From Butyriboletus loyo (taxonomy: Eukaryota > Basidiomycota > Agaricomycetes > Boletales > Boletaceae): a DNA stretch of 64,000 nt. Below the pieces are notes generated by a model, which ran no database searches, had not been told where the DNA came from, and worked only from the letters and a program-made list of their open reading frames with translations. Positions 1 to 11,000 of this stretch are shown here, one piece after another; position 1 is the stretch's first letter, and every line of letters starts with the position of its first letter. The DNA is taken from positions 1 through 64,000 of the forward strand of contig JBBPSI010000043.1 in NCBI GenBank assembly GCA_038093515.1. The letters are read 5' to 3'. Both the position numbers and the translations under genes were made by a program.

Positions 1-1441
1 TGATCGGTTCTGACATCTTCGCAAGACTACAAATACCCATTTTCAGCCTAAAGCCGCAAAGGCATATCAAGATATGCAGATTGATCAAAGAGCATGGATA
101 CCCTGAATGATTCAAAACACTATATATAGCATGTTCAATGGTGATTCCTTGTTCTTCCTCCGCAGACTCCCCAAATTAGAGGCAGATCTATCCGAATCTC
201 GGCCAGATACGCAGAGGCTGTTGTCCTGCGGGTAATGCATGTAAAACCTTCCCCGACGTCAAATGACGATCTGACGATCATTCGCATATACCAAGTTTCG
301 AAAAATGTACAATTGGTGATGCAGCCCCGCGTGTTCCTCGTAGAATAGATACCTACTCTAAAAAATGTTTCCGGTGACGGATGAGTTCTCAAACTTTTCG
401 GAGGGCAGTTGGATCGTGTGATGGACGACACAGTAAAGTCCTTCTACTGTAGTGCTAGGAATGGGGCGTTGATAGCGCCTTCATGGTAGTCGAGGGACAG
501 AGGTAGTTCGGCATACCTAGCTCTCCATTTCACTCCCTCATGAATGCGTGGAGTTCCAGACGTTCGTCCCAAACGTTGAGGTTTGGTACTGGGGGGCTAA
601 TCGGATCCAGAACATTCGTGCAATACCCAAGTATACAGCTGACTCCTCCCTCCTGAAGAACTGGGACGATACAGGCGTAGTTTATTCACTCCTAGTGGCA
701 AACAATTTCCTTTGACCGTGGTCAGATCTCACTGCATTTCCAGATCCCGAGTGTGAGAGTAGACAGTTCCGCAACCGATTTTACACTCTTACACTTGCGG
801 ATTTGGCCGACCAGATCCCCGTCTCACTTGGGACTGCCCGGATTCCTGAGTGACTACTGCCTTGAGTAGAATGTGTCTTCGATAACATATCACTAGCCGC
901 CCACTCTTCATTAACTTAGTTCTGTTCTTATGGTGCTTCCGGATAAAGGAGAGCCTCGACGCTTCAACGAATCGGCTGCTTTGCAATGGCATCCGTTTGC
1001 GGTGGGGATCTTTCCCGGACTGAATGGGGCAAAGTTGAGGGAAGTGATGGAGGGATTTGTCAAAGAGTATCTACACATTAGGCTATACGTCTACAGACGA
1101 TCACGAGTGTCGTCACTCCGTGCAGATAAGATTGGATCATGATCACGGAGGCAATCGACTATATACAGTCGTTTTCACTAATTGGTGCAGGACGAATGAT
1201 TGTATCATGTGCATGAATTCTGGGCTTTGTTTCCCCACGTTTTCTGCAAGTTGTTTCTCGAGAAATGCATCCGATTTCGGTTAACAAGTTGTTGCCACTA
1301 CTCCGCCACGTCTTTACCTTGGCATCCGATCTCATACCCGGGTTGGACGGAACAGGACGTATGATCATGTCTAGTCTAGCAACGAGGACTGGCCCTATAG
1401 GACAACGCATTTGCGATTGTGGTAGTATGCATAATCTCCGT

Positions 1442-2108
1442 TTAGTGTGAGGCAAGTGTGGTATCGACAGAACCGGCTGCAGCAGGCATAGGTAATTCCG
1501 TTGGGGACGTTTCAATACACAGCATCCCATGATGAGTGACTATGGTGAGCAGCGGCAAGACACCCAAAAAAAGGCCAATGGCTGCGAGGACGGGCGATTG
1601 CAAGCCAAAAACAAGCGCAACGCCGGCCATGCAGAACGTGCCCAGGAGGGGAATGGCATGGAGGAATCTCGACAGCGTGGGATAGTCCTAGAGGCAATAA
1701 ACATTAGATCACGGAGGTTGGCTGGAGGAGAGTCTTTACATGGGAGAAACGAGAGTTGATAGCGAGACGGAGACTGATGGTATAGATGACGAGCGTGAGC
1801 GCCACCGGTTGTAACGCATCGGGCCCGGAGACGGCAAGGATGCTGATCCAGCGGCAACGGTCAGTGCCGTGCCGATACAGATGAGACGAAGGACGCACGG
1901 GAGGAGGGCCATGAGCTGTTCTCCCAGAATGCATGTCAGTCGGGGGTGGTTTCGACGAGGGCAAGATACATACCGAATTCAATGAGAATGTGTGCGAGCG
2001 GTCCAGCTCCGTGGTGAGGTCGGAAGAGCAGGGGTACTGCTGTCCTGCTGGGTTGATCTGCTGGGAGCGACGGAAACTGCGAAGAAAGCGATTGATGCAG
2101 GACAACAT
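1442..2108 (-). CDS. small three-helix membrane protein, left copy of the divergent pair
   Basis: I do not recognise the family. Exons on the minus strand join in phase: 2108-1974, 1915-1899, 1842-1740 and 1687-1442, giving 166 residues. The second exon is only 17 nt, and its downstream donor is a good GTGCGT. The product has a basic N-terminus (MLSCINRFLRSFRRS), then three hydrophobic stretches at about residues 46-77, 94-115 and 120-142, and a short polar tail. This suggests a small integral membrane protein with unknown function. It is divergent from its duplicate at 2642-3304 and the two share about 530 bp of intergenic DNA. An in-frame start farther upstream is possible. The 17 nt exon is the weakest part of the model, but both copies support it. 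Confidence 0.6.
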
Positions 2109-2641
2109 AATAGGATCAGGTGTCTTTCGTGGACGTGAAACTGACGCAAGAAGTTGGGGGAGGTAAACCATTTGAACGCATCCGCATTATATGTGTTGAT
2201 CAAAGACCGATCTGAAGGCGTATGATGCACTCGCTTTTGGTGTGAGTGGAACACTCCATTGGAAAACGGTGCTGACCAATTGTCGTCGAGAGCAGCCCTT
2301 GCAGGAGATTAAAGTGGACAAGCTTCACGAAGCACTTGCTGTTAAGCTTCGCATGGCTGTTCGAAGCATCCTGGTACAGTCATGCTTCGCCAAATGTGGG
2401 AGATAGCACAGGTAAACAGCCCACCTTTACGTGTGGAATAATCTAAGTTGAGATTAGTTGGAGACCAATCCCCACACGTTCACTCCGCAAGGACGCAAAA
2501 TCTGCGGTTGCTGTGAGGATTGGTCAGCACCGTTTCCTAGTGTGTCCATCATACACCTTCAGATCGGTCTTGAATCATGCACATATATAATGTTCAAATG
2601 GTTTACTTCTTGCATCAGTTTCACGTCCACGAGATCCTATT

Positions 2642-3304
2642 ATGTTGTCCTGCATCAATCGCTTTCTTCGCAGTTTCCGTCGCTCCCAGCAGATCAACCC
2701 AGCCAGACAGCCCGCCGGCGCTTCCGACCTCATCACGGAGCTGGACCGCTCGCGCACATTTTCATTGAATTCGGTATGTATCTTGCCCTCGTCGGAACCA
2801 CCCCCGACTGACATGCATTCTGGGAGAACAGCTCATTGCCCTCCTCCCGTGCGTCCTTCGTCTCATGTGTATCGGCACGCCGGCACTGATCGTTGCTGCT
2901 GGTTCAGCATCCTTGCCGTCTCCGGACCCGACGCGTTACAACCGGTGGCGCTCACGCTCCTCATCTATACCATCAGTCTTCGTCTCGCCATCAACTCTCG
3001 TTTCTCCAATGTAAGACCTCTCCTCCAGCCAACCTCCTTGGTCTAATCTTGCTTCCAGGACTATCCCACGCTGTCGAGATTCCTCCATGTCATTCCCCTC
3101 CTGGGCACGTTCTGCATGGCCGGCGTTGCGCTTGTTTTTGGCTTGCAATCGCCTGTCCTCGCAGCCATTGGCCTCTTTTTGGGTGTCTTGCCGCTGCTCA
3201 CCATAGTCACTCATCATGGGATGCTGTGTATTGAAACGTCCCCAACGGAATTACCTATGCCTGCTGCAGCCGGTTCTGTCGATACCACACTTGCCTCACA
3301 CTAA
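2642..3304 (+). CDS. small three-helix membrane protein, right copy of the divergent pair
   Basis: This is the paralogue of the gene at 1442-2108 with the same four-exon structure: 2642-2773, 2832-2848, 2908-3010 and 3059-3304, 165 residues. The last exon differs from the other copy by about one residue (FLHVIPLLG against FLHAIPLLG). The first exon has several changes and a one-codon length difference. Splice sites, frame and stop are intact in both copies, which argues against simple pseudogene decay. The hydrophobic pattern again predicts about three membrane spans. I cannot assign a function. Confidence 0.6.
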
Positions 3305-3485
3305 ACGGAGATTATGCATACTACCACGATCGCAAATGCCTACCACTGTACTGGATCTATTTTGTATTTCGTGTTTGTTGTCCTATAGGGCCAGTCCTCA
3401 TTGCTAGACTAGATATAATCATACGTTCTGTTCTGTCCAACCCGGGTATGAGATCGGATGCCAAGGTAAAGACGTGGCGGAGTAG

Positions 3486-4001
3486 GCATACCTCGATCTG
3501 AGATCTTGCGGCAATTCATGCTCCGGCAACGGTCCGGCTCGATCGACAGGACACGCCCGATTGACACAAGAATAAACACTGATCTAAAAAATGTGATCGT
3601 GTCTCTGGGGAATTGCAAAGACCAAAGAACATGACAGTGGGCTCAAATAGCCCTTGTAGCGTGATGAAGGCAGCCTTGAGACAGCCCGTTTTACGGTGTC
3701 ACAGAGAGCAGGTATAGAAGCGTACTGCTATCTTATGGGTGCGAGTACCTTGTGTTTTTGTGGGATCCCTGTGACGCGAGGCGAACATAATTTAATCTGG
3801 ATATCCAATGCCGCAAGTCTGCAACCGTAATCAAATAGAAATGATTCACTATTGGCAATTCTCAGTTTACGGAACCGTGCGGAAAGGTCGTACACTACTT
3901 TCTTTGAATGTTTCCAGGTAAGTTATTTCTGCTTCGCCCATCTATGTCATGTCCCCGCCATACCGTCTTCCTGTCCTATAACACCACCGAAACGGACAGG
4001 A
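3486..4001. other. intergenic, no gene seen
   Basis: This lies between the end of the inverted repeat and the stop codon of the minus-strand transketolase-like gene. The short open frames show no splice-supported extension and no recognisable motif. Confidence 0.6.
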
Positions 4002-6415
4002 TTACTGTGACAACTGTTTGATCTTGATGATGATTGCTGTGGGGGAATGCGAATCAACTCCAGGGAACGCAAGTCAAGCAACTGATCAGTCTCACATTGA
4101 GGATCGAGACCTTGGTGAGGGATCTGCTCGCTGAGACCACCGCAGCCCTCCCTGACGGTACCCATGTAGCCGTACCGGGGAGTGAGCCGGCGCTCAAGCA
4201 GCCATGTACCAAACTTGGAGCCAAGCTGCGATAAAGATGAGTGTTGAGTAATCGGGACGGCGATGCAACAATACATACACCAGTCTTCTGGTTCAACGAC
4301 TCGACGACGAGGACGAAGCCACTCGAGCCAATCTTTCTGATGGTCTACCGGAAAAAACTGCTCGAACATTATCGCTCCACGCTGAATAGCTTTGCTCACC
4401 TGCTCGTCAACAATATTGAGCGTGGACTTGTTGATCAAGCCAACATCCAAGCCTTGCTGACGGCATCGCAGTACAGCATCCCAAGAACGGTACAGCATCT
4501 CCCCGAATGCCACAACGTACCCCGCAGTGCCCTCCGCGATCGTCTCATCCTTTCCGGGAACGAACTTGTAGTCACCGTCAAAGAACCTGGTCTTTCCGTC
4601 CTCCTTGAGTATGTAGGGAACCTTTGAACGCGTGGAGAAGATAAAGCGTAGGCCCCGTTCGAAGAATACTTGCTGCACGATGGCAATCATTTGCAGTGGG
4701 TCGGCTGGGAAGTATAACCAAGATTGGACATCCGAGAGACCATTGTCAGCAAAGAATGAGTTGACACCAAAATGACAGGTGTTGTCCGCCATTTCATCAA
4801 CTAAACGAGGGAGAAAAATTAGACGAGGACCCTCTCCCCCCTCGGATGATCGCATACACTCACCTCCTGAATGCGAGAAATGAGAGAGGACATTGCAGTT
4901 GTTCAATCGTGCCATGGTGATCTCGGAAATAACCATCTCAAGGAAGGCAGAGAACGTGGAGAAAACACCGAACTTGTCAGCCTCGAAACCAAAGCCAGCG
5001 GCTGCAGCAAAGTTACCGCGCTCCATAATACCGGATGGAATGAACACTTCGGGATGTTTTTGGTGGATCACCTTGAGACCAGTCGAACCCTCCAGGTCGC
5101 CTGCTCGGGAGATAAGCTGGTAGCCTCACGATGTTACAGATATCACCCACTGTCAATGACCATGACTTTCTTAGCGGCCTCCTCTTTCGAAAGCTTGTCA
5201 AGCACCAAATTGACCGCATCGCCGAATATGGCACGGTTAGCACCTGTCTCCTTGGTGGATCCAATGTAGGAGTAAGAGATAGCAGCGGGTTTAATGCTGC
5301 CCAAGATATTTGAAATGACGGATTCGGAGTGTCCACGTGAAACGAGATATTTGGTGGCGGCCTTGACGGGGATAACATCGTGTCCGTGCGTGCGTCCTTC
5401 GATGTCTGCGATACCGGGAGCCATTAGGCGCTTGGCAATTACTGTGGAAGTTCTCAGCTGATGGGCTACAGGTACTTGACATCTATGCATACCGGCAGCG
5501 GGGCCATTATAAGTGACGATGGATGCAATTGCACCCCAAAGGGCATCCAGGTCCTCCCCCTGGACAGTGTGGACCTTGAGACCATGTCCCTCGAGGGTCT
5601 TTTGCAAGTCGTATCCCTTGAGATAGTCGGAGGGGTGGCCAGCAATAGTGACGTCATTGTCATCAATCAAGAGTTTGATGTTCAAGCCCTGAGCAACAGC
5701 AAGGCGAGCAGCCTCTGCATCGTTACCCTCCTGTTGAGAACCATCAGAACCCAGACAAAATACGATTTTGTCCCGGTTGGCGAGGGCGACACCGTTCACA
5801 TGTGGCCACATATGACCGAGACGACCAGAAGAGAACTTGACACCGGGTGTGAGGCCAAGTTCGGGGTGGCCGGGGAGATTGGAGTTTGCTTCGCGGTAGT
5901 GCAGAAGTTGTTCTGGAGTAATGTGGCCCTCCAGAGCAGAGAGGATGTACTGGGTCGCGACACGGTGACCTGTTGGTCAAGGCATCAGATACCTTAGGGG
6001 TAGCACGGCATGGATAGGCGCACCAGCCTCGTCAAAGAGGATTGGGAGGTATTTGTCGGAGTGCTCGAATAAGCTGAGTGCTATGCACACTTCCGGGACA
6101 GTGTCATAGGCACCACCTGTATGTATGTGTTGAGCAGGCAGACATTTAGACAAGAGAGATGGTCAACCTGTGTGTCCGCTCACACCACGCGCAGCACCAG
6201 TGGTAGTAAAGAGGACGATAGCATCACGAAGGAGCTGAATGTTTTCCCAGAGGATGGACTTCTGCTCTGCGGTAAGCTTGGACTGTGAGGGATCGAGAAC
6301 TAATCTACAAATGGATCGAGGTCAGGCCTTGATACACCGAGTGCCGACAAGTAGAAGACGGCTACTTTTTGTACTTGCTGAGATCAATGGGGAATTTACT
6401 CAGAGGGTTGGCCAT
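4002..6415 (-). CDS. transketolase-like thiamine-diphosphate enzyme
   Basis: Ten exons join in phase: 6415-6366, 6304-6168, 6116-6024, 5969-5493, 5441-5151, 5100-4864, 4800-4400, 4332-4279, 4225-4096 and 4036-4002, giving 634 residues starting MANPLSKFPIDLSKYKK. Transketolase features are visible: SGHTGG near residues 59-64, a diphosphate/Mg-binding stretch GSDGSQQEGN near 167-176 with DDND downstream, and a pyrimidine-domain stretch IMERGNFAAAAGFGFE. The length is slightly under a usual transketolase (about 680). The family transfers two-carbon units between sugar phosphates; relatives include dihydroxyacetone synthase, and I cannot choose the exact substrate. The junction 4400/4332 needs a less common AAG acceptor and may drop or add a few residues. 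An upstream ATG at 6476 is out of frame with the chosen start. Confidence 0.85.
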
Positions 6416-8023
6416 CGTCGAAGCCTTGAAGGATGTAAGTGGGTGCATGGGTCTCTGCCTCCTTGATCTCGGCCATGACTTCCGTTTTATCAGCCCTTAC
6501 CCGTGCGAATTTTAATCTCGGAATCTCGGTCTAACCGCAGATGCGAGCAGTGCATGAAATAACTTGACAAGGTTACTACCAAGGGCAGTGACTAGTTCTG
6601 CAACACTCCAGAGCACTGAGAGCGCCTCCTACCGTGAGTGTACTCACTTTCCTTTCCTTTCCAGCCTTGCCCTTGACATGTCCGCCACCCTACCCACCAT
6701 GACCACCGCTCCCCGTGTTCTCGGGTCGCAAACCGCTTGAGAATGCACCGCAATGTATGGTTTGTAATCCGCCGACACTGCCTGGGCAATTTGGACCTAT
6801 CAGGGCAACAATGCGGAACATATGGAACGCCCGCAATTGGCAGGTAGGCACCTGTAGGCACTGTTAATTTCGGTAGATTTGCGGGTGTGGAGGGGCACAG
6901 AGAGCTGAAAGCGGTATCGTGCACTCGACAGCGAACCTGTTCGTGGGCCCCCGGGGCGGTCAGGTAGTTCAAGAGGTTGCAGGTGCGACCCTATGTCTTG
7001 TTTCGCGTGGGAGAGCGGGAGGACAGGGGAACCCTCAGCCCAAGTCCCAGCTCGTCTCCCATTGAACCATGTAAAGATATTTTGGAATTTCGCGTGTTCG
7101 CAGCAAGCTCCATAATAGCACCTCTGGGCTACAGACAACAAACGTGGCCTCTAGTACAGGTAGATTTGAGATGTCGCACCTTCGCAGCCTTCACCTCTTG
7201 GCAAGTATCAGTTCTTCCGACCACGTGCAAGGCAGTTGGATACATATTTATCAAGCTTTGCCAAGCAACCCTTTCGCTGTGCGCTGATTTGATGAATCAG
7301 GCTGCACTGGGATCTGTAGCTATCTTACTCATTTCCCAGAGTCCGTGGTATTCGCGAATTTTGTGTAGGATGTGGCAAGCTCGTGGACCACAATATTTCT
7401 TTCACGTGTGCGCATAGACTGGGTCCTCGGAAAGACAGGCCGATTATGAACATGAATCCATGTGTGGTTGCTTAATTATTGGCCAAGACCAAGTCACCAC
7501 TACGTAGCCGAGGAGGATGTATCACTTGCGGCGATCAGGCCAGGGGAAGTCGGGACTGATGCCTTCGGAGCGACAACTCAGCAACAACCCATTATGCAAC
7601 TCATCTGAGGTGATATCGGTGGCCTTGGTGTTAGGCAGGGAAGGGAGGAAGAATGTTGGTCCAGGGCTGGTATGAGCGAGCAAAGAAGACAGATTGACTC
7701 ACTACAAACGCAGAAACGACGGGGAAGTGCCAACCAGTTAGACTCTAGCTGTGAGTCTGAGCCTCCATGTTGAGTGGAAATTCGATATCCTGACCAGAAG
7801 GCTATGCACAAGACACGCAGAGTTCGTTTTTCCGATGTGGTTGAAAGTTCGATTCAAATTATTATTATTTTCTATAGTAAACACTTAGTTAAACTGGAAA
7901 ATTACTTAATACGATGATTGCTGTTGAAGCACGTGACACTTGGCTCCCCATTGACCTCGAGGAGGTTTCGCTTGGTTGCGCTCCTCATTTTCCGCGTCTT
8001 GTGACGATCTTTCAGCAGAGTGA
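6416..8023. other. divergent intergenic region, no gene seen
   Basis: About 1.6 kb separates the minus-strand transketolase-like gene from the plus-strand nucleoporin gene, so it must hold both promoters. I see no splice-supported coding sequence and no clear repeat. An A+T-rich patch with ATTATTATTATTTTC lies near 7857-7872, about 150 bp upstream of the nucleoporin start. Confidence 0.5.
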
Positions 8024-11000
8024 ATGGCAAACGTTAGCCAGCTCCAGCCAGCTCTTACCCCCCAGGTTCAGACAAACTCTAGTGAGGCCCCGGAGAAGGA
8101 TGCAAACGTATGTTTATGGAGCAGCTAGCTTCCCATTTTCCTTTTCTGATTCCAGTCTTTCCAGTTTCTTGCGCTACGCCTTCTAAACAGGCGTGCTCGT
8201 CTAAGATTATCACCCGAGCCGCTTGATTTAAACTCCTTTCAGTGCAAGGTTAGCTTGTTCGCGATTGTGAATTCAAGGGGATGGTTTGCAGCAGTCACCC
8301 GAGATGCCAGTGGCGCGTCAGGTACGGAGGGAGATGTATTCAACTTGCTCTACGTCTGACTGATAATTATTTTGTATCTAGCTTTGATTCTCTCACCACT
8401 CGCGGATCTGCGCTCTGCGCTTGCCGCAGCTTCAGCGGAGGATGAGCAGTCATACATACCTCAGAGACGTGTCCCAATCAGCGGAGCACCCCCACATATT
8501 CTTACGGTTGTGTGCAATGACACAAGAGTACTATTGGGATTGGTGGACGGTTCTATCCATGTGTATGCCTCCGATCAACTGCTTTCCAGTGGTGAAGGCC
8601 CCTCGCAACCCATCCACGTGTTTGCAACATCATCTTCTGCGGCTCTTCTATCGATACAACCGAATCCGGGGGATATTCCTGAACTGGTGGCTGTTCTGAG
8701 GGATTGCACAAATAGCCCAGGCTCGCTTGCAGTGGAGTTGTTCGACGTGCAGAAACTTGTCTCTTCCGGCGGTTGGATGGCTGGCAAGTCACCCAGTACA
8801 ACGCCAACCTCAAGTGCGTATAGTGCTTTTTCGGCCTTGATTCGCACTAATTTGCCCACAGTTTCTTGGTCCCCGAAGGGCAAGCAGCTGGCACTTGGCC
8901 TCCAAAGTGGTGATATCGTCACTTTTAGTCCAACTGCTACAGCTACTCCGAAGTCTAGCATACCCCATCCCCCCTCAGCCAGTAACATGAGTGTTATATC
9001 CGTGCACTGGCTCTCGACCTCGTCGTTCTACACGATATACGCTCCACCAGGGCAACTGACACCAGATGTGGAACAGATTCATTTCCATGCATCCTTGGAC
9101 TCCAAGAGCAATTCTGCGCAATATATCAGATTCAACAACCCGTATCTGCCTTTCCCGGGGCTTCGTCCACCTGGTGAATTTCTAGTTTGTCTTCGGGGCT
9201 GGGATCCATCGAAAGTGCTACTCTTCATCGGCGACAGCACATCATCGGACATCGGCTTGATTGGCAGTGTAGCCGATGATTCTGGGGAAAGTTGGCACAA
9301 CCTTTCCTTGGAAGAGACGTCCACACCCAGTTTGCCATTAGACCAGGACCAAAACGACACTGTCCTACTTGGGATGGATGTAGACCTGACGAGTAGTGAA
9401 TCATATCACCACTCAACGGCCTCAGGGGAAATGCTTGAGCTGCCTGCCCACCCAATCATATATGTTTATGCATCGGATGGGACGATACTCGGGTGGGACG
9501 TACTTAATGTTACCGGGACACCCTTTCCTGGGATGATTACGGCGTCGAATATGTCGACTTCTGTGCCTAATACATTACCAGTGCCGACTAGCATGGTACG
9601 TGAATTATCTTCCGATATGCAGACAACCCCTACCATTTCACCGACTACCTCTGCCCCACCCGAGGCCTCTGTAATCAAATCCCTCTCCACCGTTTTTGGT
9701 CAGTCGTCCGCGTTTGGTGCCCAGGCCTCTGCTTTTAGTACTTCAGGCTCTGCGTTCGGTCAACCCTCTGTCTTTGGCCAGACGCAGTCTGGGTTCAGCC
9801 AGCAGCCCACTTCCGGGTTCGGCAAAGCGCCTCCCTTCGGGCAGTCCGCAACAACACCGGCCTTTGGATCGACATCTACCCCACCAATCTTTGGACAATC
9901 CTCTACATCTACTTTCGGCTCCACTGCACCTACTAGTGGCTTTGAGGCCTTTGGCTCTGCAGTGCCGACAAAATTCGGTCAGTCAACATTCGGCTTCGGT
10001 GGTCCACCTCAAGCGACACCGACAATCCCTCCGTCGACATCCGACCCCGAAGAAAGTATGGCTGCAGACGATGCACCATCCTTCGGTGGCCTCGGCCTGG
10101 GTGCAGCAAATTCTCAAGATGCCGATTCAAAACCGTCTATCTTCGGCAAAGCCAGCGTTCCTGTATCTTCGGGCCAACAGTCGACCGACGGTAGTTTGAT
10201 CAAACAGGGCACTGGATTTGGAGCGTTCGCTGGTTTCGATCAGAAAAGTCCATTCGCCAAACCCTCTGCCTTCTCCAACACACAGCAAGCCACCACAGCA
10301 TTCGGTGCGAACGCATTTCAATCCAAACTCGAAAGTACTCCCTCGACCTCGCCGTTTGGTGCCCCCCCTTCATTCGGTACCGACCAGCCAGCGTTCGGCA
10401 AGGCAGCATCCACGTCCACATTCGGGCAGCCAGCGTTTGGCCACTCTTCTTTTGGTCAATTCCAAACAGGCACTTCGGAATTCGGAAAACCTCCTTTTAG
10501 CGCCATTTCCAGCGCTGCTCCCCCAGTGACACCTTCTGTCAGTACTAGCACTGGTGGAGGATTCAGTGCCTTTGCATCCGATGCCCAAAGTGCATTCGGC
10601 GTGGCAGCATCGAAGAATAGTCCTTTAGCTCAGCCAATCTGGGCCACAGGCAATTCGTCCAAACCACCGGAGTCGAGTCTTTTAGGGGCAACGACAAATG
10701 TGTTTGTGAAGCCCGTTCAGTCGTCTGATTTTAAGACACCTTCGGGGATTCCATCGAAGACTGCGAACTTGTCGACTACGCCCTCACCCTTTACTACCCC
10801 CTTGGCTTTCTCCACGGTTTCGCCATTCGCGCCCCGAGATTCTATCGCAAGAGATGAGGACAGCAGGTCCCCATCTCCTGCCCCGGTTCAACAGAAGGAG
10901 ATTACCCCGGCCACTTTTTCGAGTTCCACTCCCGGTCCCTCTACCGGCGCCTTCAGCAACTTACAGACGACGCCTTCTGCATTTGTCAAACCAGCCTCCG

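Larger units (their letters stand above)
1298..3485. repeat. large inverted repeat, two ~1 kb arms around a 238 bp spacer
   Basis: The left arm (about 1298-2280) reads as the reverse complement of the right arm (about 2519-3485). The spacer is 2281-2518. Similarity covers exons, introns and the start-proximal promoter of the two genes inside, so this is a segmental inverted duplication and not just related proteins. Differences are scattered substitutions, small indels in the first exon, and about 40 extra bases in the right arm near 3340-3380. The outer flanks do not match each other. The spacer repeats short pieces built on AAGCTTCG. I see no transposase and no target-site duplication. Confidence 0.9.

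Noticed and set aside
1..1297. Short open frames at the left edge, such as 135-431 minus
   Set aside because: No domain, no exon partners and no composition signal; I see nothing I can support left of the inverted repeat.
6418..6476. Upstream ATG (MAEIKEAETHAPTY...) before the transketolase-like gene
   Set aside because: That frame hits a stop within about 27 codons and is out of frame with the enzyme, whereas ATG 6415 starts MANPLSKFPIDLSKYKK and splices cleanly. It could be an upstream ORF.
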